From NCBI RefSeq assembly GCF_013407925.2, contig NZ_CP060201.1:3844001-3908000 (forward strand): a stretch of DNA of 64,000 bases, read 5' to 3'. Below are positions 53,594 to 62,602 of the stretch, piece after piece (the stretch's first letter is position 1; each line of letters opens with the position of its first letter). The position numbers and the translations under genes were made by a program. Source of the stretch: Pseudomonas protegens. Lineage in GTDB: Bacteria > Pseudomonadota > Gammaproteobacteria > Pseudomonadales > Pseudomonadaceae. The notes under the pieces are model-generated. The model ran no database searches and had not been told where the DNA came from. It saw nothing but the letters and a program-made list of their open reading frames with translations.

Positions 53594-54747
53594 AGCGCAT
53601 CCCCAGCACCCCGCGGGCGGATTGGCAGGCCACGGCGGAGCAGTTGGGCTTTGCCTTCCACACCTTCGACGGCGAGCCGTACTGGGACGAGTCGGCCTAC
53701 TACCGCTTCAGCCTGCGGCAGATCGAAGACGACCTGGAAGACCCGACCCAGGAACTGCACGAGCTGTGCATGGCCCTGGTGGCCGAAGTGGTGGACAGCG
53801 AAGAGCTGCTGCAGCGCCTGGCCATCCCTGCGGCCTTTCACGAATTGATCCGCCAATCGTGGAAGCAGGGCGAGCCCCATCTCTACGGGCGCATGGACCT
53901 GTGCTACGACGGCAGCGGCCCGGCCAAGTTGCTGGAGACCAATTACGACACGCCGACTTCGCTGTATGAGGCGAGCTTCTTCCAGTACGTCTGGCTTGAG
54001 CAGCAGATGCAGCGCGGGCAGTTGCCGGCCGGCTGCGATCAGTTCAACAGCATCGAGGACAAGCTGCTGCAGGCCTTCGTCCAGGGCGGTTTCAAGTCGC
54101 CGATGCACTTTGCCTCGGTGCGCGATTCGCTGGAGGACCGTGGCACCGTCGAATACCTGCGCGATATCGCCCGTCAGGCTGGCCTGGGCACGCGCCTGAT
54201 TGCCATCGAGGACATCGGCCTGAATGCCGGCGGGCGTTTCGTCGACCTGCTGGAGATGCCCATCGACAGCCTGTTCAAGCTCTATCCCTGGGAGCATCTG
54301 TTCAACGAAGCCTACGGCCCGGCGATTGCCGGCAGCGGCACGCAATTTGTCGAGCCGCCGTGGAAGGCGATCCTCTCCAACAAGGGCGCGCTGGCCCTGC
54401 TCTGGGAACGGCATGCGGGGCATCCGAACCTGCTGCCGGCGTTTATCGACGACGACCCCACTGCCAGCCTGGGTGCAGGCTGGGTGCGCAAGCCGTTCTT
54501 TTCCCGAGAGGGCGCCAATGTGGAGATCTGCACCGAGGGCGGCGAGCGCCTGATCGAGGCCGGGCCCTACGGCGGTGGGCCGTGCATTCGCCAGCAGTTT
54601 CACCCGCTGCCGGTGTTTGCCGGCAATCACACGGTGATTGGCAGTTGGGTGATCGGCGATCAGCCGGCGGGGATCGGCATACGCGAGGACAACTCGCCGA
54701 TCACCAAGGACAGCAGTCGCTTCCTGCCCCACGTGATCAGCGATTGA
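53590..54747 (+). CDS. Glutathionylspermidine synthase-like ATP-grasp protein (YgiC/YjfC type)
   Basis: A 385-residue ATP-grasp ligase of the GSP synthase family. Typical blocks: FHTFDGEPYWDESAYYRFSL, RMDLCYDGSGPAKLLETNYD (residues about 104-123), EPPWKAILSNKGALALLWER, and KPFFSREGANVEI. The family joins a peptide to an amine with ATP, but YgiC-type members lack a proven product. It begins at TTG overlapping the DUF1190 stop, so the two are coupled. It abuts the converging acyltransferase gene with no spare base. Confidence 0.85.
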   Translation: MKRIPSTPRADWQATAEQLGFAFHTFDGEPYWDESAYYRFSLRQIEDDLEDPTQELHELCMALVAEVVDSEELLQRLAIPAAFHELIRQSWKQGEPHLYGRMDLCYDGSGPAKLLETNYDTPTSLYEASFFQYVWLEQQMQRGQLPAGCDQFNSIEDKLLQAFVQGGFKSPMHFASVRDSLEDRGTVEYLRDIARQAGLGTRLIAIEDIGLNAGGRFVDLLEMPIDSLFKLYPWEHLFNEAYGPAIAGSGTQFVEPPWKAILSNKGALALLWERHAGHPNLLPAFIDDDPTASLGAGWVRKPFFSREGANVEICTEGGERLIEAGPYGGGPCIRQQFHPLPVFAGNHTVIGSWVIGDQPAGIGIREDNSPITKDSSRFLPHVISD

Positions 54748-55635
54748 TCAGCGGCGTTCGCCCAGCAATTCGCTGATGCGCTGGTCCTTGTCGGTCCACA
54801 GCTGGTTGACCCAGTCCTGCACCTGCTGGCGGAACACCGGGTCGTTTTCGTAATCGCCGTGCCACAGCGCCGGGTCCAGTTCGCGGGTGCGAATGTCGAT
54901 GATCACCTTGGGCACGCTGCCGCTGATCAGGTCCCAGAAGCCGGGAATGCGTTCTTGGGGATAGACCACGGTCACGTCCAGCACCGCGTCCAGCTGTTCG
55001 CCCAGGGCCGCGAGGACGAAGGCCACGCCGCCGGCCTTGGGCTTGAGCAGGTGCTGGAAGGGTGAGTTCTGTTGCTGGCGCTTGGCCGGGGTGAAGCGGG
55101 TGCCTTCCAGGTAGTTGACCACGGTCACCGGCTGGCGCTTGAACAGCTCGCAGGCGGCCTTGGTGATTTCCAGGTCCTTGCCTTGCAGTTCCGGGTGCTT
55201 GGCCAGGAAGGCCTTGCTGTAGCGCTTCATGAAGGGGTAGTCCAGGGCCCACCAGGCCAGACCGAGGAACGGCACCCAGATCAGTTCCTTCTTGAGGAAG
55301 AACTTGAAGAACGGCGTGCGCCGGTTGAGGGTCTGGATCAGCGCCGGGATGTCGACCCAGGACTGGTGGTTGCTCACCACCAGGTAGGAGGTATCGACCC
55401 GCAGGCCGTCGCCGCCGCGAATGTCCCAGCGGGTCGGGATGCAGCAGGCAAAGATCAGCTTGTCGATCTCGGCCCAGGTTTCGGCGATCCACATCACCGC
55501 GGCCGAGGCGTAATCGCGCAGACGTCCGGGCAGGACCAGCTTGAGCAGGGCAAACACCATCAGCGGGCCGAACAGCACCAGGGTGTTGAGCAGCAGGAGC
55601 AGGGTGACGAAACAGCCGGTGAGCAGGCGGCGCAT
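54748..55635 (-). CDS. PlsC-type acyltransferase (YihG-like)
   Basis: A 295-residue membrane acyltransferase. An N-terminal helix pair (LTGCFVTLLLLLNTLVLFGP) is followed by the family HX4D motif in VVSNHQSWVDIPAL, FVYPF-like WALDYPFMKRYSK, and VNYLEGTRFTP (EGTR). It acylates a lysophospholipid at position 2. The start MRRLLTGCF at 55635 fits best; a longer in-frame ATG enters the repeat region. Confidence 0.87.
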   Translation of the reverse strand: MRRLLTGCFVTLLLLLNTLVLFGPLMVFALLKLVLPGRLRDYASAAVMWIAETWAEIDKLIFACCIPTRWDIRGGDGLRVDTSYLVVSNHQSWVDIPALIQTLNRRTPFFKFFLKKELIWVPFLGLAWWALDYPFMKRYSKAFLAKHPELQGKDLEITKAACELFKRQPVTVVNYLEGTRFTPAKRQQQNSPFQHLLKPKAGGVAFVLAALGEQLDAVLDVTVVYPQERIPGFWDLISGSVPKVIIDIRTRELDPALWHGDYENDPVFRQQVQDWVNQLWTDKDQRISELLGERR

Positions 55636-55697
55636 AAGGCACTCTTGGCAATCTTTTGAGCGCGCCATGATAAGCAGCTTCGGCGGGTACGCCAAAT

Positions 55698-55748
55698 GGC
55701 AAGCGGCAAGCGGCGAGCTCCAAGCTTGAGGCTTGCGGCTTGCAGCTG
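55698..55748. repeat. GCAAGCGGCAAGC-type inverted repeat
   Basis: GCAAGCGGCAAGC and GGCTTGCGGCTTGCAGC flank a short loop. Same family as 19282-19465. Confidence 0.7.
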
Positions 55749-55819
55749 CCTTTATCCGAACCATTTGGTTGGCCGCGGTCTAAAATCCCGCTGCCCCTCT
55801 CTTCAAGGAATCCACTGTC

Positions 55820-56320
55820 GTGAAATCTGTCCTTGCTCTTGTTTCGCTGTTGGCGCTGCCGGTGATGGCCGCCGAGCCGACCCTGTATGGCCGTTACGAA
55901 TACATTCGCCTGCCGGAAATCGGCGAAACCCTGCAGGCCAAGATGGACACCGGGGCCCTGACCGCGTCGCTGTCGGCCAGGGATATCCAGACCTTTACCC
56001 GCGATGGCGAGGACTGGGTGCGTTTCCGCCTGGCCACCAAGGATGCCGGGAACAAGGTCTATGAACACAAGGTGGCGCGCATCAGCAAGATCAAGAGCCG
56101 CGCCGACGAGGGCGACGAGGCCGAAGAACCGCAGTCGGCCAAGCGCCCGGTGGTGGAGCTGGAGATGTGCCTGGGCAACGTCAAGCGTACGGTGGAGGTC
56201 AACCTCACCGACCGCAGCAGCTTCAACTACCCGCTGCTGATTGGCGCCAAGGCGCTGCGGGAATTCGGCGCGGCGGTGAACCCGGCGCGGCGCTATACCG
56301 CCGACAAGCCCGACTGCTGA
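55820..56320 (+). CDS. Retropepsin-like aspartic protease (RimB/DUF785 type)
   Basis: A 166-residue protein with a signal peptide (MKSVLALVSLLALPVMAAEP). The aspartic protease motif KMDTGALTASLSARD is near residue 41. The ends are PLLIGAKALREFGAAVNPAR. Related to the ATP-dependent zinc protease/RimB family, but this copy is exported. It starts at GTG, with AAGGA 10 bases upstream. It precedes creB in the same direction. Confidence 0.82.
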   Translation: MKSVLALVSLLALPVMAAEPTLYGRYEYIRLPEIGETLQAKMDTGALTASLSARDIQTFTRDGEDWVRFRLATKDAGNKVYEHKVARISKIKSRADEGDEAEEPQSAKRPVVELEMCLGNVKRTVEVNLTDRSSFNYPLLIGAKALREFGAAVNPARRYTADKPDC

Positions 56321-56379
56321 TTGACGGGATACCGGGCATCCGGCACCGTTCGCCCACTGAATTTGCGCGCTTGGATGCC

Positions 56380-57060
56380 ATGCCCCATATCCTGATTGTC
56401 GAAGACGAAGCGGCGATTGCCGACACCCTGATCTTTGCCCTGCAAGGCGAAGGTTTCACCACCACCTGGCTGAGCCTGGGGCGTGCGGCCCTGGACTATC
56501 AGCAGGCGACTCCGGCGGACCTGATCATCCTCGATATCGGCCTGCCGGATATCAGCGGCTTCGAAACCTGCAAGCAGCTGCGGCGCTTCAGCGAAGTGCC
56601 GGTGATGTTCCTCAGCGCCCGGGACGGTGAGATCGACCGGGTGGTGGGCCTGGAGATCGGCGCCGACGATTATGTGGTCAAGCCCTTCAGCCCGCGGGAA
56701 GTGGCGGCGCGGGTCAAGGCGATCCTCAAGCGCATGGCTCCGCGAGCGGCTCCCGAGGTGGCCCCGGCGCTGTTTGTCATCGACCCGGAGCGGGTGCAGA
56801 TCAGCTACCGGGCTCAGCCCCTGAGCCTGACCCGCCACGAATTTCGCCTGTTGCAATGCCTGCTGGAGCAGCCCGAGCGAGTGTTCAGCCGCGAGCAGTT
56901 GCTGGACGCCCTGGGGGTGGTGGCGGATGTGGGCTACGAGCGCAATATCGACAGCCACATCAAAAGCCTGCGGGCCAAGCTGCGCCTGGTGGCGGCCGAG
57001 GCCGAGCCGATCCAGACCCATCGCGGCCTGGGCTACAGCTACAGCCCGAGCCACGCCTGA
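56380..57060 (+). CDS. creB: CreB, response regulator
   Basis: A 226-residue OmpR-type response regulator. The receiver has acidic EDE, the phosphorylation Asp in LIILDIGLPDISGFE (residue about 51) and the Lys in VKPFSPREV. The winged HTH is at residues 130-222 (SLTRHEFRLLQCLLEQPERV). In Pseudomonas CreBC responds to loss of DacB-type penicillin-binding protein 4 and affects beta-lactam tolerance and metabolism. It overlaps creC by one base. Confidence 0.9.
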   Translation: MPHILIVEDEAAIADTLIFALQGEGFTTTWLSLGRAALDYQQATPADLIILDIGLPDISGFETCKQLRRFSEVPVMFLSARDGEIDRVVGLEIGADDYVVKPFSPREVAARVKAILKRMAPRAAPEVAPALFVIDPERVQISYRAQPLSLTRHEFRLLQCLLEQPERVFSREQLLDALGVVADVGYERNIDSHIKSLRAKLRLVAAEAEPIQTHRGLGYSYSPSHA

Positions 57061-58478
57061 TGACCCTGGGCATCCGCATCTTCCTGGTCTATTTGCTGTT
57101 CATCAGCCTGACCGGCTATTTCGTGCTGAGCACGGTGATGAAGGAAATCCGCCCCGGCGTGCGCCAGTCCACCGAGGAAACCCTGGTGGACACCGCCAAC
57201 CTGCTGGCGGAGATCCTGCGGGACGATTTCAAGGCCGGCACCCTCAGCGAGAACCGCTGGCCGCAGCTGCTGCGCGCCTATGGCGAGCGGCAACCGGCGG
57301 CGACCATCTGGGGCCTGCCGAAGAATCAGGTCAACCACCGCATCTACGTCACCGACGCCAAGGGCATCGTGGTCCTGGACTCCAGCGGCCTGGCGGTGGG
57401 CCAGGATTATTCGCGCTGGAACGACGTGTACCTGACCCTGCGCGGCCAATATGGCGCGCGTTCGTCGCGCTCGCTGGCCGACGATCCCAACTCCTCGGTG
57501 ATGCACGTGGGCGCGCCGATCCGCGACAACGGCCAGATCATCGGCGTGGTCACCGTGGCCAAGCCCAACAGTTCCCTGCAGCCCTATGTCGACCGCACCG
57601 AACGCCGCCTGCTGTGGTACGGCGCCGGGCTGATCGCCATGGGCCTGCTGTTTGGTGCCTTGCTGTCCTGGTGGCTGAGCGCGGCGCTGCGACGCATGAC
57701 CGCCTACGCCCTGGCGGTCAGTGAAGGGCGCCGTGCCGAGCTGCCGCACTATCGCGGTGGCGAGCTGGAGCAACTGGCGACGGCGGTGGAACACATGCGC
57801 ACCCAGCTCGAAGGCAAGGCCTATGTCGAGCGCTACGTGCACACCCTGACCCACGAACTGAAGAGCCCGCTGGCGGCGATTCGTGGGGCGGCGGAGCTGT
57901 TGCAGAGCGAGATGCCCCTGGAGCAGCGCCAGCGCTTCGTCGGCAATATCGACAGCGAAAGCGCGCGCATGCAGCAGTTGATCGAGCGCCTGTTGAACCT
58001 GGCACAAGTGGAACAGCGCCAAGGCCTGGAAGAGCGGGTGAATGTACCCCTGGCGCCGTTGTGCAAGGAGCTGCTGAACAGCCAGCACGGGCGTATCGAA
58101 GGCAAGCAACTGCAGGTGGAACTGCGGGTGCCGGCGGACCTGGCCTGGTCCGGCGAGCCGTTCCTGCTGCGCCAGGCCCTGGGCAACCTGCTGACCAACG
58201 CCCTGGACTTCAGCCCCGTGGGCGGCCTGCTGCGTTGCAGCGCGCACGCTGTGGAGGAGGGCGTGGAGCTGGTGCTGTTCAACCAGGGCGAGCCGATTCC
58301 GGACTACGCCCTGCCGCGCCTGTGCGAGCGTTTCTACTCGCTGCCGCGCCCGGACAGCGGGCGCAAGAGCACCGGCCTGGGGCTGAATTTCGTCGAAGAG
58401 GTGGTGCAGCTGCATGGCGGCCAGATGCACATCGAAAACGTCCCGGGCGGGGTGCAGGTGACTTTGCGTCTGCCCTGA
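57060..58478 (+). CDS. creC: CreC, sensor histidine kinase
   Basis: A 472-residue sensor. Two transmembrane helices, at about 5-25 and 182-205, enclose a periplasmic domain (WPQLLRAYGERQPAATIWGL). HAMP follows, then the phospho-acceptor H-box (YVHTLTHELKSPLAAIRGAA) and an ATPase domain with an N box (LGNLLTNALDFSP) and G boxes (STGLGLNFVEEVVQLHGG). It phosphorylates CreB. It starts at the ATG overlapping the creB stop. Confidence 0.92.
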   Translation: MTLGIRIFLVYLLFISLTGYFVLSTVMKEIRPGVRQSTEETLVDTANLLAEILRDDFKAGTLSENRWPQLLRAYGERQPAATIWGLPKNQVNHRIYVTDAKGIVVLDSSGLAVGQDYSRWNDVYLTLRGQYGARSSRSLADDPNSSVMHVGAPIRDNGQIIGVVTVAKPNSSLQPYVDRTERRLLWYGAGLIAMGLLFGALLSWWLSAALRRMTAYALAVSEGRRAELPHYRGGELEQLATAVEHMRTQLEGKAYVERYVHTLTHELKSPLAAIRGAAELLQSEMPLEQRQRFVGNIDSESARMQQLIERLLNLAQVEQRQGLEERVNVPLAPLCKELLNSQHGRIEGKQLQVELRVPADLAWSGEPFLLRQALGNLLTNALDFSPVGGLLRCSAHAVEEGVELVLFNQGEPIPDYALPRLCERFYSLPRPDSGRKSTGLGLNFVEEVVQLHGGQMHIENVPGGVQVTLRLP

Positions 58479-58486
58479 ACGGAGAT

Positions 58487-58505
58487 TCTCCACAGAGTCT
58501 CCACA
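58487..58505 (+). promoter_or_regulatory. Candidate CreB-binding direct repeat before creD
   Basis: TCTCCACA-GAG-TCTCCACA, an exact 11-bp-period direct repeat 64 bases upstream of creD. The E. coli/Aeromonas cre-tag TTCAC-N6-TTCAC has the same 11-bp period. Inferred. Confidence 0.45.
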
Positions 58506-58569
58506 TTGCCCCCATAAAACCCCCATGGCCGCGTTCCAGACTCTCTCTCATTGCAATTGGGAGAGCCTC

Positions 58570-59946
58570 ATGAACCGTAACCTGACCTTCAAACTCGGGG
58601 CCATTGGCCTGTTGATCCTGCTGTTGCTGATACCGCTGCTGATGATCAGCGGCCTGATCAGCGAGCGCCAGAGCCTGCGCGATGGCGTGCTCGAAGACAT
58701 CGCCCGCAGCTCCAGTACCCAGCAGCAGATCAGCGGCCCGGTAATGGTGGTGGACTACCGCAAGACCGTGCGCACCTGGAAAACCGACGACAAGACCAAG
58801 AAGCGCTACCAGGAAACCAGCGAGCAACAGGGGCGGCTGTTCTTCCTGCCGGAGCATTTCGAGCTGGACAGCAAGGCCCAGACCGAGCTGCGCGCCCGGG
58901 GGATCTATGAGGCGCGGCTGTTCCACGCCGACAACCACCTCAGCGGCCATTTCGCCGTGCCCGAGCAGTACGGCATCAAGGAGGACTTCGCTGATTACCA
59001 GTTTGACCAGCCGTTCCTGGCGGTGGGCATCAGCGATATCCGCGGTATCGAAAACGCCCTGCAACTGCAGCTCAATGGCCAGACCCTGGACTTTGCCCCG
59101 GGCACCTTTGTCAGCTGGCTGGACGAAGGCGTGCACGTACTGCTGCCGCCCCTGGATCTGAAGAAGAGCACCCGCCTGGACTTCGCCTTCGACCTGCGCC
59201 TGCAGGGCACCGGGCAACTTCAGGTGTTGCCGGTAGGCAAGACCAGCAAGGTGCTGCTGACGGCCAACTGGCCCCATCCGAGCTTTGTCGGCAACTATCT
59301 GCCGGTGCAGCGTGAAGTCACCGAGCAGGGCTTTTCGGCGATCTGGCAGACCTCGTTCTTCTCCACCAACCTGGAGCAGGCCATGGAGCGCTGCGCCTAC
59401 AGCAGCCAATGCCAGGACTTCAACAGCCGCAGCTTTGGCGTGAGCTTCATCGACCCGGTGGACCAGTACCTGAAGAGCGACCGGGCGATCAAATACGCGC
59501 TGCTGTTCATCGGCCTGACCTTTGCCGGGTTCTTTCTCTTCGAGGTGCTCAAGAGCCTGTCGGTGCACCCGATCCAGTACGGCCTGGTGGGCGTGGCGCT
59601 GGCGTTCTTCTACCTGTTGCTGCTGTCGCTGTCGGAACACCTGGGGTTCGAGCTGGCCTATGGCGTGTCGGCGGCGGCCTGTGTCGGCCTGATCGGCTTC
59701 TATGTCAGCCATGTGCTGCACAGCTGGCGCAATGGCGCGGTGTTCGCGCTCTCGCTGGCGGCCTTGTACGGCTTGCTGTATGGCCTGCTCAGCGCCGAGG
59801 ACTATGCGCTGCTGATGGGCTCGCTGTTGCTGTTCGGCTTGCTGGGCGTGTTCATGGTGCTGACCCGCAAGCTGGACTGGTATGGCCTGGGCCAGCGCAA
59901 GCAACCGGCGCCCCTGCAGTTCGACCTGGAGGCCGTCCATGAGTAG
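58570..59946 (+). CDS. creD: CreD, inner-membrane protein of the Cre system
   Basis: A 458-residue protein. An N-terminal signal anchor (LGAIGLLILLLLIPLLMISG) is followed by a large periplasmic domain (residues about 35-310), then about five transmembrane helices (YALLFIGLTFAGFFLFEVLK). CreD is the classic output gene of CreBC. The ATG at 58570 follows GGGAG at 58560-58564 (5-base spacing). It is preceded by the cre-tag-like repeat. Confidence 0.9.
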   Translation: MNRNLTFKLGAIGLLILLLLIPLLMISGLISERQSLRDGVLEDIARSSSTQQQISGPVMVVDYRKTVRTWKTDDKTKKRYQETSEQQGRLFFLPEHFELDSKAQTELRARGIYEARLFHADNHLSGHFAVPEQYGIKEDFADYQFDQPFLAVGISDIRGIENALQLQLNGQTLDFAPGTFVSWLDEGVHVLLPPLDLKKSTRLDFAFDLRLQGTGQLQVLPVGKTSKVLLTANWPHPSFVGNYLPVQREVTEQGFSAIWQTSFFSTNLEQAMERCAYSSQCQDFNSRSFGVSFIDPVDQYLKSDRAIKYALLFIGLTFAGFFLFEVLKSLSVHPIQYGLVGVALAFFYLLLLSLSEHLGFELAYGVSAAACVGLIGFYVSHVLHSWRNGAVFALSLAALYGLLYGLLSAEDYALLMGSLLLFGLLGVFMVLTRKLDWYGLGQRKQPAPLQFDLEAVHE

Positions 59947-60061
59947 GTCGCTGGGTTTGCGTGAGGACCAGCGTCAGCGCGAGTGCCTGACGCAGCGGAT
60001 TGGTCAGTTGTTTCCACCGGAGGCGTGGTGGCGGGTGCGCCAGCAGGCCGCTCCCCGTGCG

Positions 60062-60089
60062 GCAGGAGCCGGCTTGCCGGCGAACAGGC
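60062..60089. repeat. REP element
   Basis: GCAGGAGCCGGCTTGCCGGC between creD and the glutathione S-transferase gene. Confidence 0.85.
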
Positions 60090-60105
60090 CGGAGCGCCTG
60101 ACCGA

Positions 60106-60735
60106 TTAGACCGGCGGCCGGGTCGCCAGCATCGATGGCCGCTGGCTGACCTCCAAGTACCAGGCGGCCAGTTGCGGCTGGTCCTGGCGCCACTCCAGAT
60201 CGGGGTGGCGGAAGTCCAGGTAACCCAGGGCGCAGGCGACGCTGATGGCGGCCACGTCGAAGTGGCTGGCCAGTTCGGCAATCGCCTCGGCTTCCAGCAC
60301 CGCCAGGGCGCGGCGGATCTTGTCGCGCTGGCCGTCGAGCCACTGCTCCCAGTGTTTTTCCGGGGCGCGCAGGGCCAGTTCGTAGCGCACCAGCACCGAG
60401 GCGTCCATGATCCCGTCGGCCAGGGCCGCGAGGGTCAGGCGCCGCCAACGGGCCGAGCCGTCCCGGGGGATCAGCGGGTTGCCGACGTGTTGCTGGTCCA
60501 GGTAATCGAGGATCACCCGGCTGTCGTACAGCACCTGACCGTCGGCCAGGCGCAGGGCGGGAATCTTGCCCAGGGGGTTGTCCTGGTTCAGGGCGGCGTC
60601 CGGGCTGACCGGGGTCAGTTGGCAGCCGTGCAGGGCGACCCGGTTCAATTGCCCGGTTTCATGCAGCAGCACCATGACTTTGCGCACGTAAGGTGATGCC
60701 GGGTTGTGGAACAGCGTCATGCTTGGGGTGGACAT
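60106..60735 (-). CDS. Glutathione S-transferase
   Basis: A 209-residue cytoplasmic GST. A thioredoxin-like N-terminal domain (residues 1-80: TLFHNPASPYVRKVMVLLHE, GKIPALRLADGQVLYDSRVI) is followed by an all-helical C-terminal domain. The Ser in ASPYVRK is the expected glutathione-activating residue. The ATG at 60735 fits the family. The substrate is unknown. Confidence 0.87.
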   Translation of the reverse strand: MSTPSMTLFHNPASPYVRKVMVLLHETGQLNRVALHGCQLTPVSPDAALNQDNPLGKIPALRLADGQVLYDSRVILDYLDQQHVGNPLIPRDGSARWRRLTLAALADGIMDASVLVRYELALRAPEKHWEQWLDGQRDKIRRALAVLEAEAIAELASHFDVAAISVACALGYLDFRHPDLEWRQDQPQLAAWYLEVSQRPSMLATRPPV

Positions 60736-60835
60736 GAATATTCCTCGCGGGTGGAAGTCTCGCAGCCCGGGGATCTTAGCGCAGCCGGTGGCATGGGCCA
60801 CAGGGGCGAGCGACAGTAGCGACAAGGAGTGATGA

Positions 60836-61288
60836 ATGCGCAGGTCCTATCTTCTGCACGGGTTGTACAGCCTGGCCCTGACCTTGCTGGGCGCGCTGGC
60901 GGTGTACCTGGCCCTGCAGTACGAGTTCCGCCGCAAGGGCGAGGGTGAGCCGGAGCTGATCATGGCGTTCGCCTACATCGCCTGGTACTGGGCGTTGCCG
61001 GCGCTGGCCCTGCCGGGCCTGGTCTGCGTGCTGCTGCGCCTGCGCGGCCCCGACCCGGTGACTCAGCTGTGGCGCTGGAGCCTGGCGGCCAGCTATGTGC
61101 CGTTACTGGGGCTGGCCTTGTTCAGCGTGCTGGTGGCCATCGAGGCGTTTCAGGAAAACCGCGTGTTCATTCCGGTGATGCTGATCGGCCTCGGGCTTTC
61201 GATGTACCTGTGGCGCGGCTTTCCGGTGCCGGGCTCAGGCCGGCGGCTGGCGCCGCAACAGGCCGCGCAGGGCGATCAGCGTCGGTAG
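60836..61288 (+). CDS. Hypothetical membrane protein, 150 residues
   Basis: Four predicted transmembrane helices (LYSLALTLLGALAVYLALQY, AWYWALPALALPGLVCVLL, YVPLLGLALFSVLVAIEAF, VFIPVMLIGLGLSMYLW). No family recognised. Its last 54 bases overlap the end of the converging small membrane gene, which is unusual. AAGGAG lies shortly before the ATG at 60836. Confidence 0.6.
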   Translation: MRRSYLLHGLYSLALTLLGALAVYLALQYEFRRKGEGEPELIMAFAYIAWYWALPALALPGLVCVLLRLRGPDPVTQLWRWSLAASYVPLLGLALFSVLVAIEAFQENRVFIPVMLIGLGLSMYLWRGFPVPGSGRRLAPQQAAQGDQRR

Positions 61289-61423
61289 GCCCAGGCCCAG
61301 CCAGCTCAGGCTGTCCCAGACGCCGTCCCCCAGCAGCGCGGCGAACAACCCGGCGGCGCAGAGCAGGCCAAGCGCCAGGGGCGCGCCGAAGACCTTCCAG
61401 AAACTGGCTTGCCGCGGCTTCAT
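61235..61423 (-). CDS. Small membrane protein downstream of PepSY gene, 62 residues
   Basis: The start MKPRQASFWKVFGAPLALGL begins a two-helix membrane protein (GVWDSLSWLGLGLPTLIALR). Its ATG overlaps the PepSY stop (ATGA), so the two are coupled. Small proteins like this often follow PepSY genes of siderophore loci, but no function is known. Confidence 0.65.
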   Translation of the reverse strand: MKPRQASFWKVFGAPLALGLLCAAGLFAALLGDGVWDSLSWLGLGLPTLIALRGLLRRQPPA

Positions 61424-62541
61424 CGGCGCCCCTCCCGGGTCGGCTTGCCGGCCCGGCGGCGGACGGTCCACAGGTACAGGCCGCTGCCCAGGACAATCAT
61501 GGTCAGCACATCCAGCGCCGCCCACAGCAGCTTCATCGGCAGACCGCCGTAGTCACCGAAATGCAGCGGCTGGGACATGCCCATGGCGTCCATGTACCAG
61601 GGCCGTTCGCCGACGGCGGTGACCTGCAGGCTGCTGGCGTCGATCAGCACCGGGGTCAGCAGGTGCGAGGTCAGGTGGCTGCCGCCCTTGAGGAACACCG
61701 CGTAGTGGTGCTCGCTGGAAAAGCGCGTGCCGGGGAAGGCGATGAAGTCCGGTTGCATGCCCGGGGCGGCTTCCCGGGCGATCTCCAGCAGGCGGCTGGC
61801 GGGAGCCAGCGAGGTCAGCGGCGGGGCGTCGCGGTAGGGCGCGACCATGGCGCTGAGGCTGTCGTTGCGCCAGGCGGCGATGATCAGGTCGGCGCAGGCG
61901 CTGATGACCCCGGTCACCCCCACCACCAGGGCCCAGGTCAGGGTGACCACGCCAATCAGGTTGTGCAGGTCGAGCCAGCGCAGGCGGCTGGATTTGTCCT
62001 GGCGCACCGTGGCGAACTTCAGGCGGCGCATGAACGGCAGGTACAGCACCGTGCCGGAGACGATCGCCAGCACAAACAGCAGGCCCATGAAGGCCAGCAG
62101 CAGTTTGCCCGGGAGCCCGGCGAACATATCCACATGCAGGCGCAGCATGACCATCATCAGCCCGCCATTGGCCGAGGGCATGGCCACGGCTTCGCCGGTG
62201 CGGGCGTCGAGCATGAAGGTGTGGGACGAATTGGGTTCGGTGCCGGCGGTCTTGGCCATGATCGCCATCACACCGTTGGGCTCGTCTTCGTCCCAGCCGA
62301 AGTACTGCATGACTTCCCCCGGGCGGTGGGCTTCGGCGGCCTGGACCAGCTGTTGCAGGTCCAGGTGCGGGGTGTCGGCGGGCATTTCCCGCAGCTGTGG
62401 CGCGTCCCCCAGCAGGTGGTCGATCTCGTGGTGGAAGATCAGCGGCAGGCCGGTGAGCGCCAGCATCATCAGGAACACCGTGCAGATCAGGCTGGACCAG
62501 GTGTGGATCAAGGACCAGCGGCGGATGGTCGTGCTTTTCAT
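61420..62541 (-). CDS. PepSY-domain iron-uptake-associated membrane protein
   Basis: A 373-residue PepSY_TM protein with four transmembrane helices. The start RRWSLIHTWSSLICTVFLMM and DLHNLIGVVTLTWALVVGVT are typical, with a conserved His-rich helix set. Such proteins work with TonB-dependent siderophore receptors, probably as ferric-siderophore reductases. It lies downstream of the receptor, with a terminator-like hairpin between. Confidence 0.85.
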   Translation of the reverse strand: MKSTTIRRWSLIHTWSSLICTVFLMMLALTGLPLIFHHEIDHLLGDAPQLREMPADTPHLDLQQLVQAAEAHRPGEVMQYFGWDEDEPNGVMAIMAKTAGTEPNSSHTFMLDARTGEAVAMPSANGGLMMVMLRLHVDMFAGLPGKLLLAFMGLLFVLAIVSGTVLYLPFMRRLKFATVRQDKSSRLRWLDLHNLIGVVTLTWALVVGVTGVISACADLIIAAWRNDSLSAMVAPYRDAPPLTSLAPASRLLEIAREAAPGMQPDFIAFPGTRFSSEHHYAVFLKGGSHLTSHLLTPVLIDASSLQVTAVGERPWYMDAMGMSQPLHFGDYGGLPMKLLWAALDVLTMIVLGSGLYLWTVRRRAGKPTREGRR

Positions 62542-62556
62542 CGAGGCTCCATTGGC

Positions 62557-62584
62557 AAAAGGGCCGCGGTTCAGGCGGCCCTTC
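62557..62584 (-). terminator. Terminator-like hairpin between receptor and PepSY genes
   Basis: GGGCCGC-CTGAACC-GCGGCCC followed by TTTT on the minus strand. It may reduce read-through into the PepSY gene. Confidence 0.6.
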
Positions 62585-62602
62585 GGCGAGGGTTTTCCCT
62601 TC

